Shown in pieces: positions 1 to 6,745 of a DNA stretch of 9,176 bases. The translations under genes were made by a program, and so were the position numbers. The stretch comes from an uncultured Clostridium sp. GTDB taxonomy: Bacteria; Bacillota; Clostridia; Lachnospirales; Lachnospiraceae. The stretch is from NCBI GenBank assembly GCA_945946715.1, contig CAMEWU010000090.1, positions 1 to 9,176 of the forward strand, in the 5' to 3' direction. A model generated the notes under the pieces. It saw only the letters and a program-made list of their open reading frames with translations, ran no database searches and had not been told where the DNA came from. Position 1 is the stretch's first letter. Every line of letters begins with the position of its first letter.

Positions 1-475
1 TTGTAGGAATTTTCTGCATAAACTGGCGCACTCGTTTCATTTCCCGATTATGCCTTCGAAACGTATGCAGCGTCTTCAGTTCTGTCTGCGGTATCCGGAT
101 TTCAATTGTCTTTAATGCCAGATGAAGCTGTGCCAAATTCATGACTGATGCCACCATATCATTTTCCTGATAAATATTGCATTCCCGTCCTTCAAAGAAC
201 TCTTTTAATACGTAGGGCGTATGATAACGGTCACAGGTAATCAGCTCTCCTTCCAGATTCCTTACAAACCGGTCAACATTCTGATAACCGGCTTCATATA
301 ATGCTTCTTTTATTTGAGCTTCCTGTTCCAGCCGGCTTTCAGAGGTTTCTAATGACTGCAATACCCGTATTCCCCGGTTCGTCCGCAGAACAACCATACC
401 TCGTCCCTTACAGGTACTAAGCACTTCCATATCATAACATTCCCATACTTCCGATAATTTCTCAGACAAAATCAT
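1..475 (-). CDS. CotS-family spore coat / kinase-like protein, 3' end cut by window edge
   Basis: An open frame without stops runs from ATG at 475 to the window edge, giving the first 158 residues; the rest lies outside. It resembles the CotS/CotI/YutH group of spore-coat proteins, which have an aminoglycoside-phosphotransferase/kinase-like fold and are made in the mother cell. Visible features are an N-terminal helix, 'YDMEVLSTCKGRGMVVL' (about 14-30, matching the family's first strands and Gly-rich turn), an E-rich stretch 42-60, 'PYVLKEFFEGRECNIY' (about 87-102, the family's 'y-l-x-x-x-x-x-GRE' hinge), and 'LAQLHLAL' (about 114-121). The catalytic loop would fall beyond the edge, so kinase activity cannot be judged. 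The gene follows cca after a 70-nt gap. The best Shine-Dalgarno candidate is AGAAAGG at 487-493, 11 nt from the ATG, which is rather far. The start codon lies in a hairpin (472-517). Family assignment is from remembered motifs. Confidence 0.72.
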   Translation of the reverse strand, partial: MILSEKLSEVWECYDMEVLSTCKGRGMVVLRTNRGIRVLQSLETSESRLEQEAQIKEALYEAGYQNVDRFVRNLEGELITCDRYHTPYVLKEFFEGRECNIYQENDMVASVMNLAQLHLALKTIEIRIPQTELKTLHTFRRHNREMKRVRQFMQKIPT

Positions 476-517
476 CCCCCCATAAGCCTTTCTACGTTCT
501 ATCTTATGAGGGGATGA
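472..517 (-). promoter_or_regulatory. 15-bp hairpin covering the start codon of the CotS-like gene
   Basis: On the minus strand the arm TCATCCCCTCATAAG (517-503) pairs with CTTATGGGGGGATGA (486-472). All 15 pairs form in RNA, one being a G-U wobble. On the plus strand the same position is a C-A mismatch, so the structure favours minus-strand RNA. The 16-nt loop (487-502) carries the likely Shine-Dalgarno AGAAAGG, while the ATG at 475 and a run of six G are inside the stem. The stem is followed by TTTTGTC, a weak U-tract, so it could also act as a leaky terminator for cca. The pairing is seen directly; the role is inferred. Confidence 0.6.
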
Positions 518-527
518 GACAGTTTAT
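500..527 (-). promoter_or_regulatory. Candidate mother-cell (sigma-E/sigma-K-like) promoter for the CotS-like gene
   Basis: CATAAGATA at 508-500 fits the -10 shape CATAnnnTA shared by the Bacillus mother-cell sigma factors. ATA at 527-525 lies 16 nt upstream, the spacing known for sigma-E -35 elements; no well-placed sigma-K -35 (AC) is visible. A start near 493-494 would leave a leader of about 18 nt, with AGAAAGG at its very 5' end, which is short. The -10 element overlaps the upstream arm of the hairpin. Short motifs like this arise by chance, so this is only a candidate, supported by the predicted sporulation role of the gene. Confidence 0.3.
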
Positions 528-545
528 TACCGGATTTGAATATCC

Positions 546-1889
546 TCAGATTTTGTTATAATACTCTAATGCAAACTCTGTTAACTGTTCTTCTGTATTT
601 AAGCCAGGTTCCTCTATAACCTTCTGAAGCAACGCATTCAGAATTTCTCCCATGACAGGTCCCGGTTTTACTCCCAGCTGCATCAGCGTTTTTCCATCTA
701 TCTTTAATTCTTTTATGGAAAGGCAATCTTCTGCATCTATAATTTCTTTTTGCATTTGTAACAGACGCTGATATGCCTCTATTTTATTCTCTCGATGATA
801 ATCACTCTGACCCATAATATCTGCCCAGCGAAGTTTTTGGAAATCATCAAACAAATCCGGTCCCATCTGATACAATGCTTTTCTCAGCGTCTTTTTTGTA
901 ATATTTCCATCCAGTCCATAATCATGCCATTCCACTAAGCGTTCTACTCTATGAATAGTATCATTATCCAACTTCAGCCGCCGTAATACCTGATGGGCAA
1001 TGGTTTTTCCCTCTTTGGGATGATTATAAAAATGATCGCTTCCTTCCTCATCTGTGGTTCGGCACATGGGCTTCGCCACATCATGGAGCAACGCCGCCCA
1101 GCGCAGCACCGGTGACGCTTCTATATGTTTCATAACTTCTATCGTATGCTCCCCCACTGAATAGCAGTGATGAATATTATTCTGCGGTGCCTCCATCATA
1201 GCATCAAATTCCGGTAACACGATTTTCGTAATCCCCAGCTTATATGCATCTATTATTTTTTCCGGATGACCAGAAGTAATCAGTTTTGTCAACTCTACCT
1301 GAATTCGTTCTGCACTGATATCTTGTAAAAATTCTGCTTTTTCCTGAATAGCCTGTTGGGTCTCTTTTTCTATTTTAAAATCCAGTTGTGCTGCAAATCG
1401 CACTGCCCGTAATATCCGCAGTGCATCCTCATCAAACCGCTCCTGAGCAGCTCCAACGCAACGAATCACGCCCTTTTGTAAATCCCCAATGCCATCAAAC
1501 GCATCTACAAGACCTTCTGCATCATTATAGGCCATGGCATTAATCGTAAAATCCCGGCGCTTTAAATCCTCTAGCAAGCTGGCAGTAAACGTTACCTCTT
1601 TCGGTCTTCTATGATCTTCATATTTACCATCTACCCGATAAGTAGTAACTTCATAACCAACTTTATCCATCATAACCGTAACCGTACCATGTTCAATTCC
1701 GGTATCTACAGTTCGACGAAACAGCACCTTTGTCTGCTCCGGTGTTGCAGAAGTAGTAATATCCCAGTCTTGTGGCTGTTTTCCTAAAATACTGTCACGA
1801 ACACAACCGCCAACAATGTATGCCTCATATCCATGTTTCATCAATGTCTCAATTATATAACCTGCTGCTTTCGGCATCTCTACCTTCAT
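546..1889 (-). CDS. cca: CCA tRNA nucleotidyltransferase with HD domain
   Basis: Cytoplasmic enzyme that builds or repairs the 3'-CCA end of tRNAs using CTP and ATP without a nucleic-acid template (class II nucleotidyltransferase). The 447-residue protein has the full N-terminal head: 'GGCVRD' (27-32), the metal-binding 'DWD' (D41 and D43), 'RRDFTINAMA' (111-120) and the nucleotide-selecting 'EDALRILRAVRFA' (154-166). An HD domain follows, with H248, the pair H269-D270 in 'LLHDVAKP', and later His/Asp residues. In the family this domain gives metal-dependent phosphohydrolase activity; many Bacillus-type CCA enzymes lack it. The C-terminal 'IDGKTLMQLGVKPGPVMGEIL' region is typical of the HD-containing form. 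The start at 1889 is supported by GGAG 7 nt upstream. The gene lies 23 nt after the sensor-cyclase with no terminator between them, so they are probably cotranscribed. Confidence 0.96.
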   Translation of the reverse strand: MKVEMPKAAGYIIETLMKHGYEAYIVGGCVRDSILGKQPQDWDITTSATPEQTKVLFRRTVDTGIEHGTVTVMMDKVGYEVTTYRVDGKYEDHRRPKEVTFTASLLEDLKRRDFTINAMAYNDAEGLVDAFDGIGDLQKGVIRCVGAAQERFDEDALRILRAVRFAAQLDFKIEKETQQAIQEKAEFLQDISAERIQVELTKLITSGHPEKIIDAYKLGITKIVLPEFDAMMEAPQNNIHHCYSVGEHTIEVMKHIEASPVLRWAALLHDVAKPMCRTTDEEGSDHFYNHPKEGKTIAHQVLRRLKLDNDTIHRVERLVEWHDYGLDGNITKKTLRKALYQMGPDLFDDFQKLRWADIMGQSDYHRENKIEAYQRLLQMQKEIIDAEDCLSIKELKIDGKTLMQLGVKPGPVMGEILNALLQKVIEEPGLNTEEQLTEFALEYYNKI

Positions 1890-1912
1890 ACAATCACTCC
1901 GTCATTCCTATT

Positions 1913-3865
1913 TTACCGATTCGGTTTCATTATTTCTTTCGTTCGTGCTTTCTTAGCTTCATACAAATCATCATCCGCATTTTCCAGCAAATTCGCCAGC
2001 TTACACCCCAACATAAAGTTCTGGGTATATCCTCCAATGGTCATTCGGATATAATATGGTTTTTCACATTTCTGATTAAATGCATCCATGCATGCCGTTA
2101 CTTTACTTCGTAGTTTTTTCATATCTACCGGTTCTTCCCGCAAAGCAAGTATGGCAAATTCATCGCCACCGATTCGCCCGATAATATCATCTTCTTCAAA
2201 AATGCTATGAAGCATTTCCGCAATAGATTTCAATGAAAAATCTCCTTCTTTATGCCCAAATCGGTCATTCACAATTTTCAAATTATCCATATCTGCATAA
2301 GCAGCCAGAAGATATTTTCCTGTATTCTTTGCATTTCGCAGTACCTCTTCTGCCTGTACTTCAAATCCCCTGCGATTCAGAGTTTTGGTCAGTTCATCCT
2401 TCTTTGCCTCATTATCCAGTTGAATATTATGCATTTTCAATTTCTGCAAACTATCCTCCAGCTGCTTCTGTGTATCTTCCTGCATCTGCATCAGACTCAG
2501 CATTCGAACCGCTGCACTCATCTGGTAGGTTAATGCTTCCAGATAATAATGCTTATCAAAATCCAATTCTAAGAGCAAGAGCCCATGCTGGGTATCTGTA
2601 GTAAATAAATCCAGCAAAATCATGGTATAACGGCGATTCGGCATATATTCATGGCTATATAATTCATCAATTGGATACTTCTGGCAATGCCTTGGAATCG
2701 CCAGAACCTTTCCATCACAAGAACAGGCTTTTAGGTAAATTTCTTTCGGTGGTATCCATGTATCTTCCGCCAAATGTATCTTAGCACTAGGAAGCAAATA
2801 TAAATAGCAATTCTTTATATCCAGCATGTATAAATTCTCTAACAGTGATGCATAGTTCTGATCTACAAATTTATCAAAATTAAACATATCACGAGATATC
2901 ATATTTACCGCATGGTTATCACTTAACATGGTTTCCACAGATATGTTAACCAAAGACGGATGCCCTGCATCCTTTTCCTCACTTAATCCTTCTGATTCAC
3001 CTGCAGAAGCCCGCGGAATAAAGTTTACCGGAACCCTATGATTGATTGGAGAATGATCTTTTAGGTATTGGATTCCTTCCTGCAATGCACTGTATCCTAA
3101 TTGCACAGAGTCTGCACGTACTGTTGCCAATGGAGGATTCAGATTTGGTGCATAAGCCAAATCATCATATCCAACAACAAGAATATCTGTTCCGATTCCA
3201 ATCCCTCTTTCCTGTAATACTTCATATAAACAATATGCCACTTCATCATTGACACATACAATTGCATCTACATCCGGATTCCGATCCAGAAGTGCCTCTG
3301 CCTGTTCACGGCTCAGCCTTGACATATTACAGTATTCAATCATATCTTCTGTCAGCATCAGTCCATGTGACTCCAGTACTTCACGAAAACTATTCAGACG
3401 CTCTCCTGCCTCACAATGGCTTGGGCATCCTGCCAGACAGCATATATGCTTTCTCCCCTTTGAAATCAGGTATTCAACAGATGCTTTCACTCCACTGGCG
3501 TTATCATACAATATATATTCATATCCCTCAATCGCTGCAGCAATGGTAATAATAGGGATTTGATTAAAATAATCCAGAAATGCTTTTCTTCTTTCTGTCG
3601 TAGATAAATATCCGATGGAACCAATTGCAATAATCAGTAAATCTATTTTTTCCGGAAATACATAAGTAAATAATGTATTATGCTGATATTCATATCGAAT
3701 GCCATCAAAGAGTTGCAAATCCCGGTCAAAATACTTTCCGGGAAAAATAATTAAATTCACATCGGATTCTTCCGCTGCCTTCATGGCACCTTTACAAATA
3801 CCTTTGCTGAAATCATCCGCAATATCCCCTAAGAACAATCCTATATTCAAACGCTTTTTATCCAT
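1913..3865 (-). CDS. Soluble LacI-type ligand sensor fused to GGDEF diguanylate cyclase
   Basis: A 650-residue protein predicted to make c-di-GMP from GTP in response to a small ligand. Residues 5-285 look like a LacI/GalR effector domain: 'LNIGLFLGDIADDF' at the start, 'VNDEVA' (205-210), 'VGYDDLAYAPNLNPPLATVR' (231-250). The N-terminal helix-turn-helix of LacI proteins is absent, and there is no signal peptide or membrane segment, so sensing is cytoplasmic. Residues 305-455 are a mixed alpha/beta region I cannot name, possibly GAF-like. About 455-488 is a Gln/Lys/Leu-rich probable coiled coil. The GGDEF domain (489-645) has 'DELTKTLNRRGF', the metal-binding 'DMDNLKIVND' and intact 'GRIGGDEF' (563-570), so it should be active. 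The product-inhibition I-site RxxD reads ExxD (557-560). No EAL domain is seen. ATG at 3865 is preceded by AGGGGGA about 12 nt upstream, a slightly long spacing. It has its own promoter and is followed by cca. Confidence 0.9.
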   Translation of the reverse strand: MDKKRLNIGLFLGDIADDFSKGICKGAMKAAEESDVNLIIFPGKYFDRDLQLFDGIRYEYQHNTLFTYVFPEKIDLLIIAIGSIGYLSTTERRKAFLDYFNQIPIITIAAAIEGYEYILYDNASGVKASVEYLISKGRKHICCLAGCPSHCEAGERLNSFREVLESHGLMLTEDMIEYCNMSRLSREQAEALLDRNPDVDAIVCVNDEVAYCLYEVLQERGIGIGTDILVVGYDDLAYAPNLNPPLATVRADSVQLGYSALQEGIQYLKDHSPINHRVPVNFIPRASAGESEGLSEEKDAGHPSLVNISVETMLSDNHAVNMISRDMFNFDKFVDQNYASLLENLYMLDIKNCYLYLLPSAKIHLAEDTWIPPKEIYLKACSCDGKVLAIPRHCQKYPIDELYSHEYMPNRRYTMILLDLFTTDTQHGLLLLELDFDKHYYLEALTYQMSAAVRMLSLMQMQEDTQKQLEDSLQKLKMHNIQLDNEAKKDELTKTLNRRGFEVQAEEVLRNAKNTGKYLLAAYADMDNLKIVNDRFGHKEGDFSLKSIAEMLHSIFEEDDIIGRIGGDEFAILALREEPVDMKKLRSKVTACMDAFNQKCEKPYYIRMTIGGYTQNFMLGCKLANLLENADDDLYEAKKARTKEIMKPNR

Positions 3866-3902
3866 CTGTATTATATTCCCCCTATCACTGCTTCATATAA
3901 TT

Positions 3903-3932
3903 ACTATACCCTTTCATACAAAAAGCTGTCAA
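3903..3932 (-). promoter_or_regulatory. Sigma-A-type promoter of the sensor-cyclase/cca unit
   Basis: TTGACA (3932-3927) and TATAGT (3908-3903) lie 18 nt apart on the minus strand, a near-consensus housekeeping promoter. A start near 3896 would give a leader of about 30 nt containing the AGGGGGA Shine-Dalgarno. It lies downstream of the mannoside-operon terminator, which suggests the cyclase is transcribed separately from the sugar operon. I see no convincing cre site or palindromic LacI operator around it. Confidence 0.75.
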
Positions 3933-3965
3933 ACCTAATTTATCAGATTCACTGAAAAACAGCAT

Positions 3966-4002
3966 AAAAAAGGAACAGAAATGGTATTCCTCTTCCTGTT
4001 CC
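3966..4002 (-). terminator. Intrinsic terminator ending the mannoside operon
   Basis: On the minus strand GGAACAG (4002-3996) pairs with CTGTTCC (3978-3972). The stem extends inwards by G-U and A-U pairs and an inner GG/CC pair round an AATA loop, and six T (3971-3966) follow directly. It starts 17 nt after the esterase stop codon. The structure is a standard Rho-independent terminator and separates the sugar operon from the cyclase promoter. Confidence 0.85.
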
Positions 4003-4018
4003 CGTCATATTTAATCTG

Positions 4019-5530
4019 TTATTGTATCACAGCCCGAAAAGGTGCTACCGGCAAATCATTACTTCCAAACAAAGTTACCTGTCCAAAATTCGTCCATGCA
4101 TATCGAACCTGTCTTGGGTCTGCAACTTCCTCAGAGCATACTGCAACTTCCTTTTCCGATAACAGATATGCCTTTGCAGCATGAAATTCTCCATCTACTC
4201 CTGCCAGTTCAAAAAGTGCAATTTCCTTTCCTTTTACCTGCAATCCCTTGCACCGGAAGGTTACTACCACTTGATTTTCATCTAACCGTACAGATTGGTA
4301 TGCCGGTGCATCTGCATCGCAAGCGATTCCATATACATGTTCCATACACACTAATGCCATACGACCGCCAACCGTCTGCTTATCGGTAGGATGAATGTTA
4401 TCAAATTCTCCACAGTCAATTAAAACATTCATATAGGTATTCGGAAGATTCTCTGTTGTCAATTGTTGCTGTTCCCGAAGTACCGCCCAGGTTTTATCGT
4501 CCTTTTCACCTTTTGCTATATACATTGGAAGCTGATTTAGGATAAATGGTGCCTGTTCATCTTGAAACTTCTTACGCCATAAAGTAATCAACAGTCGCAT
4601 CAATACTCCATATCCTTCAGCTTTATAGGTATCTTCCTCTCCCTGATAATACCAGAACCCTCGCAAGGTATAAGGAATCACACGTTCTAACATACCATGA
4701 TATGGATTTGCCGGTCGAAAGTTAGAAGTTCTTCCAGCCGGTTGCGGCCAAGGACAGACACCCACATGTTCATTCAAATACTCCCATGTAACATCCGGAT
4801 TCTTTCTTCTTTCTTCCTGCACGCCATCATCCCACGCCTTCCATTGGCGATTGTATTCTTCCATCTCTGCTGCATACTCTTCATCCGTTTTGTCACCTAT
4901 CAACTCATCATAAGCGGTAATATATCCGGCTGCTTCCGGTGCTGACAGCAATGTTTCTTCATCCATCCAACAGGTAGCAGAAGTTCCGCCAATATAGCAA
5001 TCAATAACCCCAATGGCCACTCCTAATTCCTTATGCAGTTTCCTTGCACAAAAATAGGCGACTGCCGATACATCTTTTACCTGCTCCGTGTGACATACTC
5101 TCCACTTGGAAGCTTCCTGCTGTTTTAAAACATCCTCAGTTATTACACCGGTTTTCACTACATTATAAAAACGAATTCCTTCATAATTAGCATGTTTTAA
5201 CTCTTCCTCTGCGTTGTCACAGTTTTGAAGCTCCAGTTCCATATTGGATTGTCCGCCAGCCAGCCATACTTCTCCTACCATCACATCACGAAATACTATG
5301 TATTCATTTTCGCAAGCAATTTCCATAGCATATGGGCCTCCGGCAGACAGAGGCTCCAGCATGACCTTCCATTTATTTCCGGTCACTTTGGTTTCCACTG
5401 TCTGTTCTCCCAATGTCACACACACATTTCTATTTTCAGGGCCGTTTCCCCAAATAGCAATTTTTTTGTCCCGCTGTAACACCATGTGGTCACTGAACAT
5501 AGATGCCACTTGAAAGCATTGGTTTTCCAT
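4019..5530 (-). CDS. SGNH / sialate O-acetylesterase-like carbohydrate acetylesterase, cytoplasmic
   Basis: A 503-residue esterase of the sialate O-acetylesterase-like (SASA, SGNH-hydrolase) family. Likely role: removal of acetyl groups from imported manno-oligosaccharides so that the two phosphorylases can act. Domains: a short N-terminal beta domain with 'MFSDHMVLQRDK' (11-22), typical of this family; the nucleophile motif 'GGQSNMELE' with Ser95; 'CYIGGTSATCW' (178-188), an oxyanion-type Gly block; 'WYYQGEEDTY' (293-302); and the acid-base motif 'DNIHPTDK' with D377 and H380. A C-terminal beta region follows (about 410-503). No signal peptide, so it acts inside the cell. Start ATG at 5530 has AGGAGG 7 nt upstream, 16 nt after the previous stop. 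It is the last gene before the terminator. The sialate name comes from homology; operon context favours mannoside deacetylation, and other acetylated glycans remain possible. Confidence 0.83.
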   Translation of the reverse strand: MENQCFQVASMFSDHMVLQRDKKIAIWGNGPENRNVCVTLGEQTVETKVTGNKWKVMLEPLSAGGPYAMEIACENEYIVFRDVMVGEVWLAGGQSNMELELQNCDNAEEELKHANYEGIRFYNVVKTGVITEDVLKQQEASKWRVCHTEQVKDVSAVAYFCARKLHKELGVAIGVIDCYIGGTSATCWMDEETLLSAPEAAGYITAYDELIGDKTDEEYAAEMEEYNRQWKAWDDGVQEERRKNPDVTWEYLNEHVGVCPWPQPAGRTSNFRPANPYHGMLERVIPYTLRGFWYYQGEEDTYKAEGYGVLMRLLITLWRKKFQDEQAPFILNQLPMYIAKGEKDDKTWAVLREQQQLTTENLPNTYMNVLIDCGEFDNIHPTDKQTVGGRMALVCMEHVYGIACDADAPAYQSVRLDENQVVVTFRCKGLQVKGKEIALFELAGVDGEFHAAKAYLLSEKEVAVCSEEVADPRQVRYAWTNFGQVTLFGSNDLPVAPFRAVIQ

Positions 5531-5546
5531 GAATTTGCCTCCTGCA

Positions 5547-6722
5547 TTAATTCTGGTTCTTTAAAAACTCCAGGTTTTTCGATATTAACTCGCAACGTTG
5601 TGCTACACATTCTACACTGCGATGCGGGTCTTCCGGTGTCTGAAATACATAATCAATCAGCTTATCAACAGTTGTAGTCGCAACATGCATACGGGTATCA
5701 GAAGACGCATAATACAAATATACATCTCCATTTTCTCTGGCAATCAGACCATTGGTAAATACTACATTGGATACATCGCCTACACGTTCGCTTCCTAAAG
5801 GTGCCAAAAAGAATCCGGATGGCTCTGCAATCACTTTCGTTGGGTCATTCAAATCCGTAGCAAATGCATATAATACATACCGCAGACCTGCTGCTGTATT
5901 CCGTACTCCATGGGCAATATGAATCCATCCCTTTTCTGTCTTAATCGGAACTGCACCTGCACCATTTTTTGCTTCTGTAATGGTATGATATACTCTCCGG
6001 CTGGTCATAACTTCTTCATCAATCACAGCATGTTCAATATCGTCACACAAACCAAAACCGATACCGCCACCGGAACCGGTGTCAATGAAATCATCCATCG
6101 GCCGGGTATAAAATGCATACTTACCATTTACAAACTCCGGATGAAGCACCACATTTCTTTGCTGTGGAGAGCGAAGGGTTTTTAAATTATCCAAACGCTC
6201 CCAGGTCTTCAGATCCTTTGTCCGCACAATACCGGCAGCCGCAACCGCTGCACTCAAATCACTGGTGCTTGTATCCTTGCTTTCAGAACAGAACACGCCA
6301 TAGATATATCCATCTTCGTGTTTGGTAAGACGCATATCATATACATTGGTTTCTTCTTTACAGGTATCCGGCAAAAGAATTGGATAATCCCAAAACCGGA
6401 ATCCGTCAATTCCATTATCACTTTCAGCCACACCAAAGAATGATTTTCTGTCATTTCCTTCGATTCTTGCTACCAGATAAAACTTACCATTTAACTCAAT
6501 GGCACCGGAATTCATAACTGCATTAACACCTAACCGTTCCATAAAGTATGGATTGGTTTCCGGATTCAAATCATACTTCCATGTAAGAGGAATATGTTCT
6601 CTGGTCAGCACCGGATTTTCATATCGGTCAAATACTCCATTGTAGAACCGGCTTTTCTGATTCTTTTTAGCAAGTAACTGATTGTATTTTTCTAATTCAA
6701 CATAATACTGTGGATGCAACAT
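5547..6722 (-). CDS. 4-O-beta-D-mannosyl-D-glucose phosphorylase (GH130, subfamily 1-like)
   Basis: Splits mannosyl-beta-1,4-glucose with phosphate into alpha-mannose-1-phosphate and glucose (EC 2.4.1.281), a cytoplasmic energy-saving step of mannan and glucomannan use. From memory the 391-residue protein matches the Bacteroides fragilis enzyme along its length, including '[13 protein letters not shown]' (28-40), '[15 protein letters not shown]' (51-65), '[13 protein letters not shown]' (89-101), '[13 protein letters not shown]' (126-138), '[12 protein letters not shown]' (187-198), 'DTGSGGGIG' (214-222), 'AHGVRN' (270-275) and '[11 protein letters not shown]' (315-325). D129 in 'YDMRLT' corresponds to the catalytic proton donor of GH130. 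The start is set at ATG 6722, because GGAGGA lies 6 nt upstream; a longer frame from TTG 6743 would include that site in its coding sequence. The length then equals the family's usual 390. It follows the other GH130 gene by 23 nt and precedes the esterase by 16 nt. Confidence 0.93.
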   Translation of the reverse strand: MLHPQYYVELEKYNQLLAKKNQKSRFYNGVFDRYENPVLTREHIPLTWKYDLNPETNPYFMERLGVNAVMNSGAIELNGKFYLVARIEGNDRKSFFGVAESDNGIDGFRFWDYPILLPDTCKEETNVYDMRLTKHEDGYIYGVFCSESKDTSTSDLSAAVAAAGIVRTKDLKTWERLDNLKTLRSPQQRNVVLHPEFVNGKYAFYTRPMDDFIDTGSGGGIGFGLCDDIEHAVIDEEVMTSRRVYHTITEAKNGAGAVPIKTEKGWIHIAHGVRNTAAGLRYVLYAFATDLNDPTKVIAEPSGFFLAPLGSERVGDVSNVVFTNGLIARENGDVYLYYASSDTRMHVATTTVDKLIDYVFQTPEDPHRSVECVAQRCELISKNLEFLKNQN

Positions 6723-6728
6723 CACGAT

Positions 6729-6734
6729 TCCTCC
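6729..6734 (-). promoter_or_regulatory. Ribosome binding site deciding the start of the mannosylglucose phosphorylase
   Basis: GGAGGA lies 6 nt before ATG 6722. It would be codons 4-5 if translation began at the upstream TTG (6743), so the shorter protein is preferred. Confidence 0.85.
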
Positions 6735-6745
6735 ATATTTCAATT

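Noticed and set aside
481..483. Upstream ATG at 483 as start of the CotS-like gene
   Set aside because: It is out of frame and meets TGA after two further codons (ATG GGG GGA TGA); the frame with family motifs starts at 475.
1772..2113. Plus-strand open frames across cca, the cyclase, the esterase and the GH130 genes
   Set aside because: They overlap well-supported minus-strand genes, show no recognisable family motifs and have no consistent ribosome binding sites. They are antisense shadows of coding sequence.
1913..3865. Calling the cyclase a LacI-family transcription regulator
   Set aside because: There is no helix-turn-helix at the N-terminus; the protein begins directly with the first strand of the effector domain, and the C-terminus is a full GGDEF domain.
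3866..4018. Possible cre site or LacI operator between the cyclase and the esterase
   Set aside because: TGAAAGGG near the -10 box lacks the central CG and the second half of a cre site. The TCAG/CTGA repeat near 3945-3957 has arms of only four bases and could be chance.
4019..5530. Sialic-acid catabolism locus
   Set aside because: Only the family name of the esterase suggests it. No sialidase, NanA-type lyase or NanE-type epimerase is present, and the neighbours are mannoside phosphorylases.
5416..5610. Minus-strand 64-codon frame bridging the mannosylglucose phosphorylase and the esterase
   Set aside because: It is out of frame with both neighbours, and the AGGAGG in this gap is correctly spaced for the esterase ATG at 5530. 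The ATG at 5550 inside this frame lies before that site.
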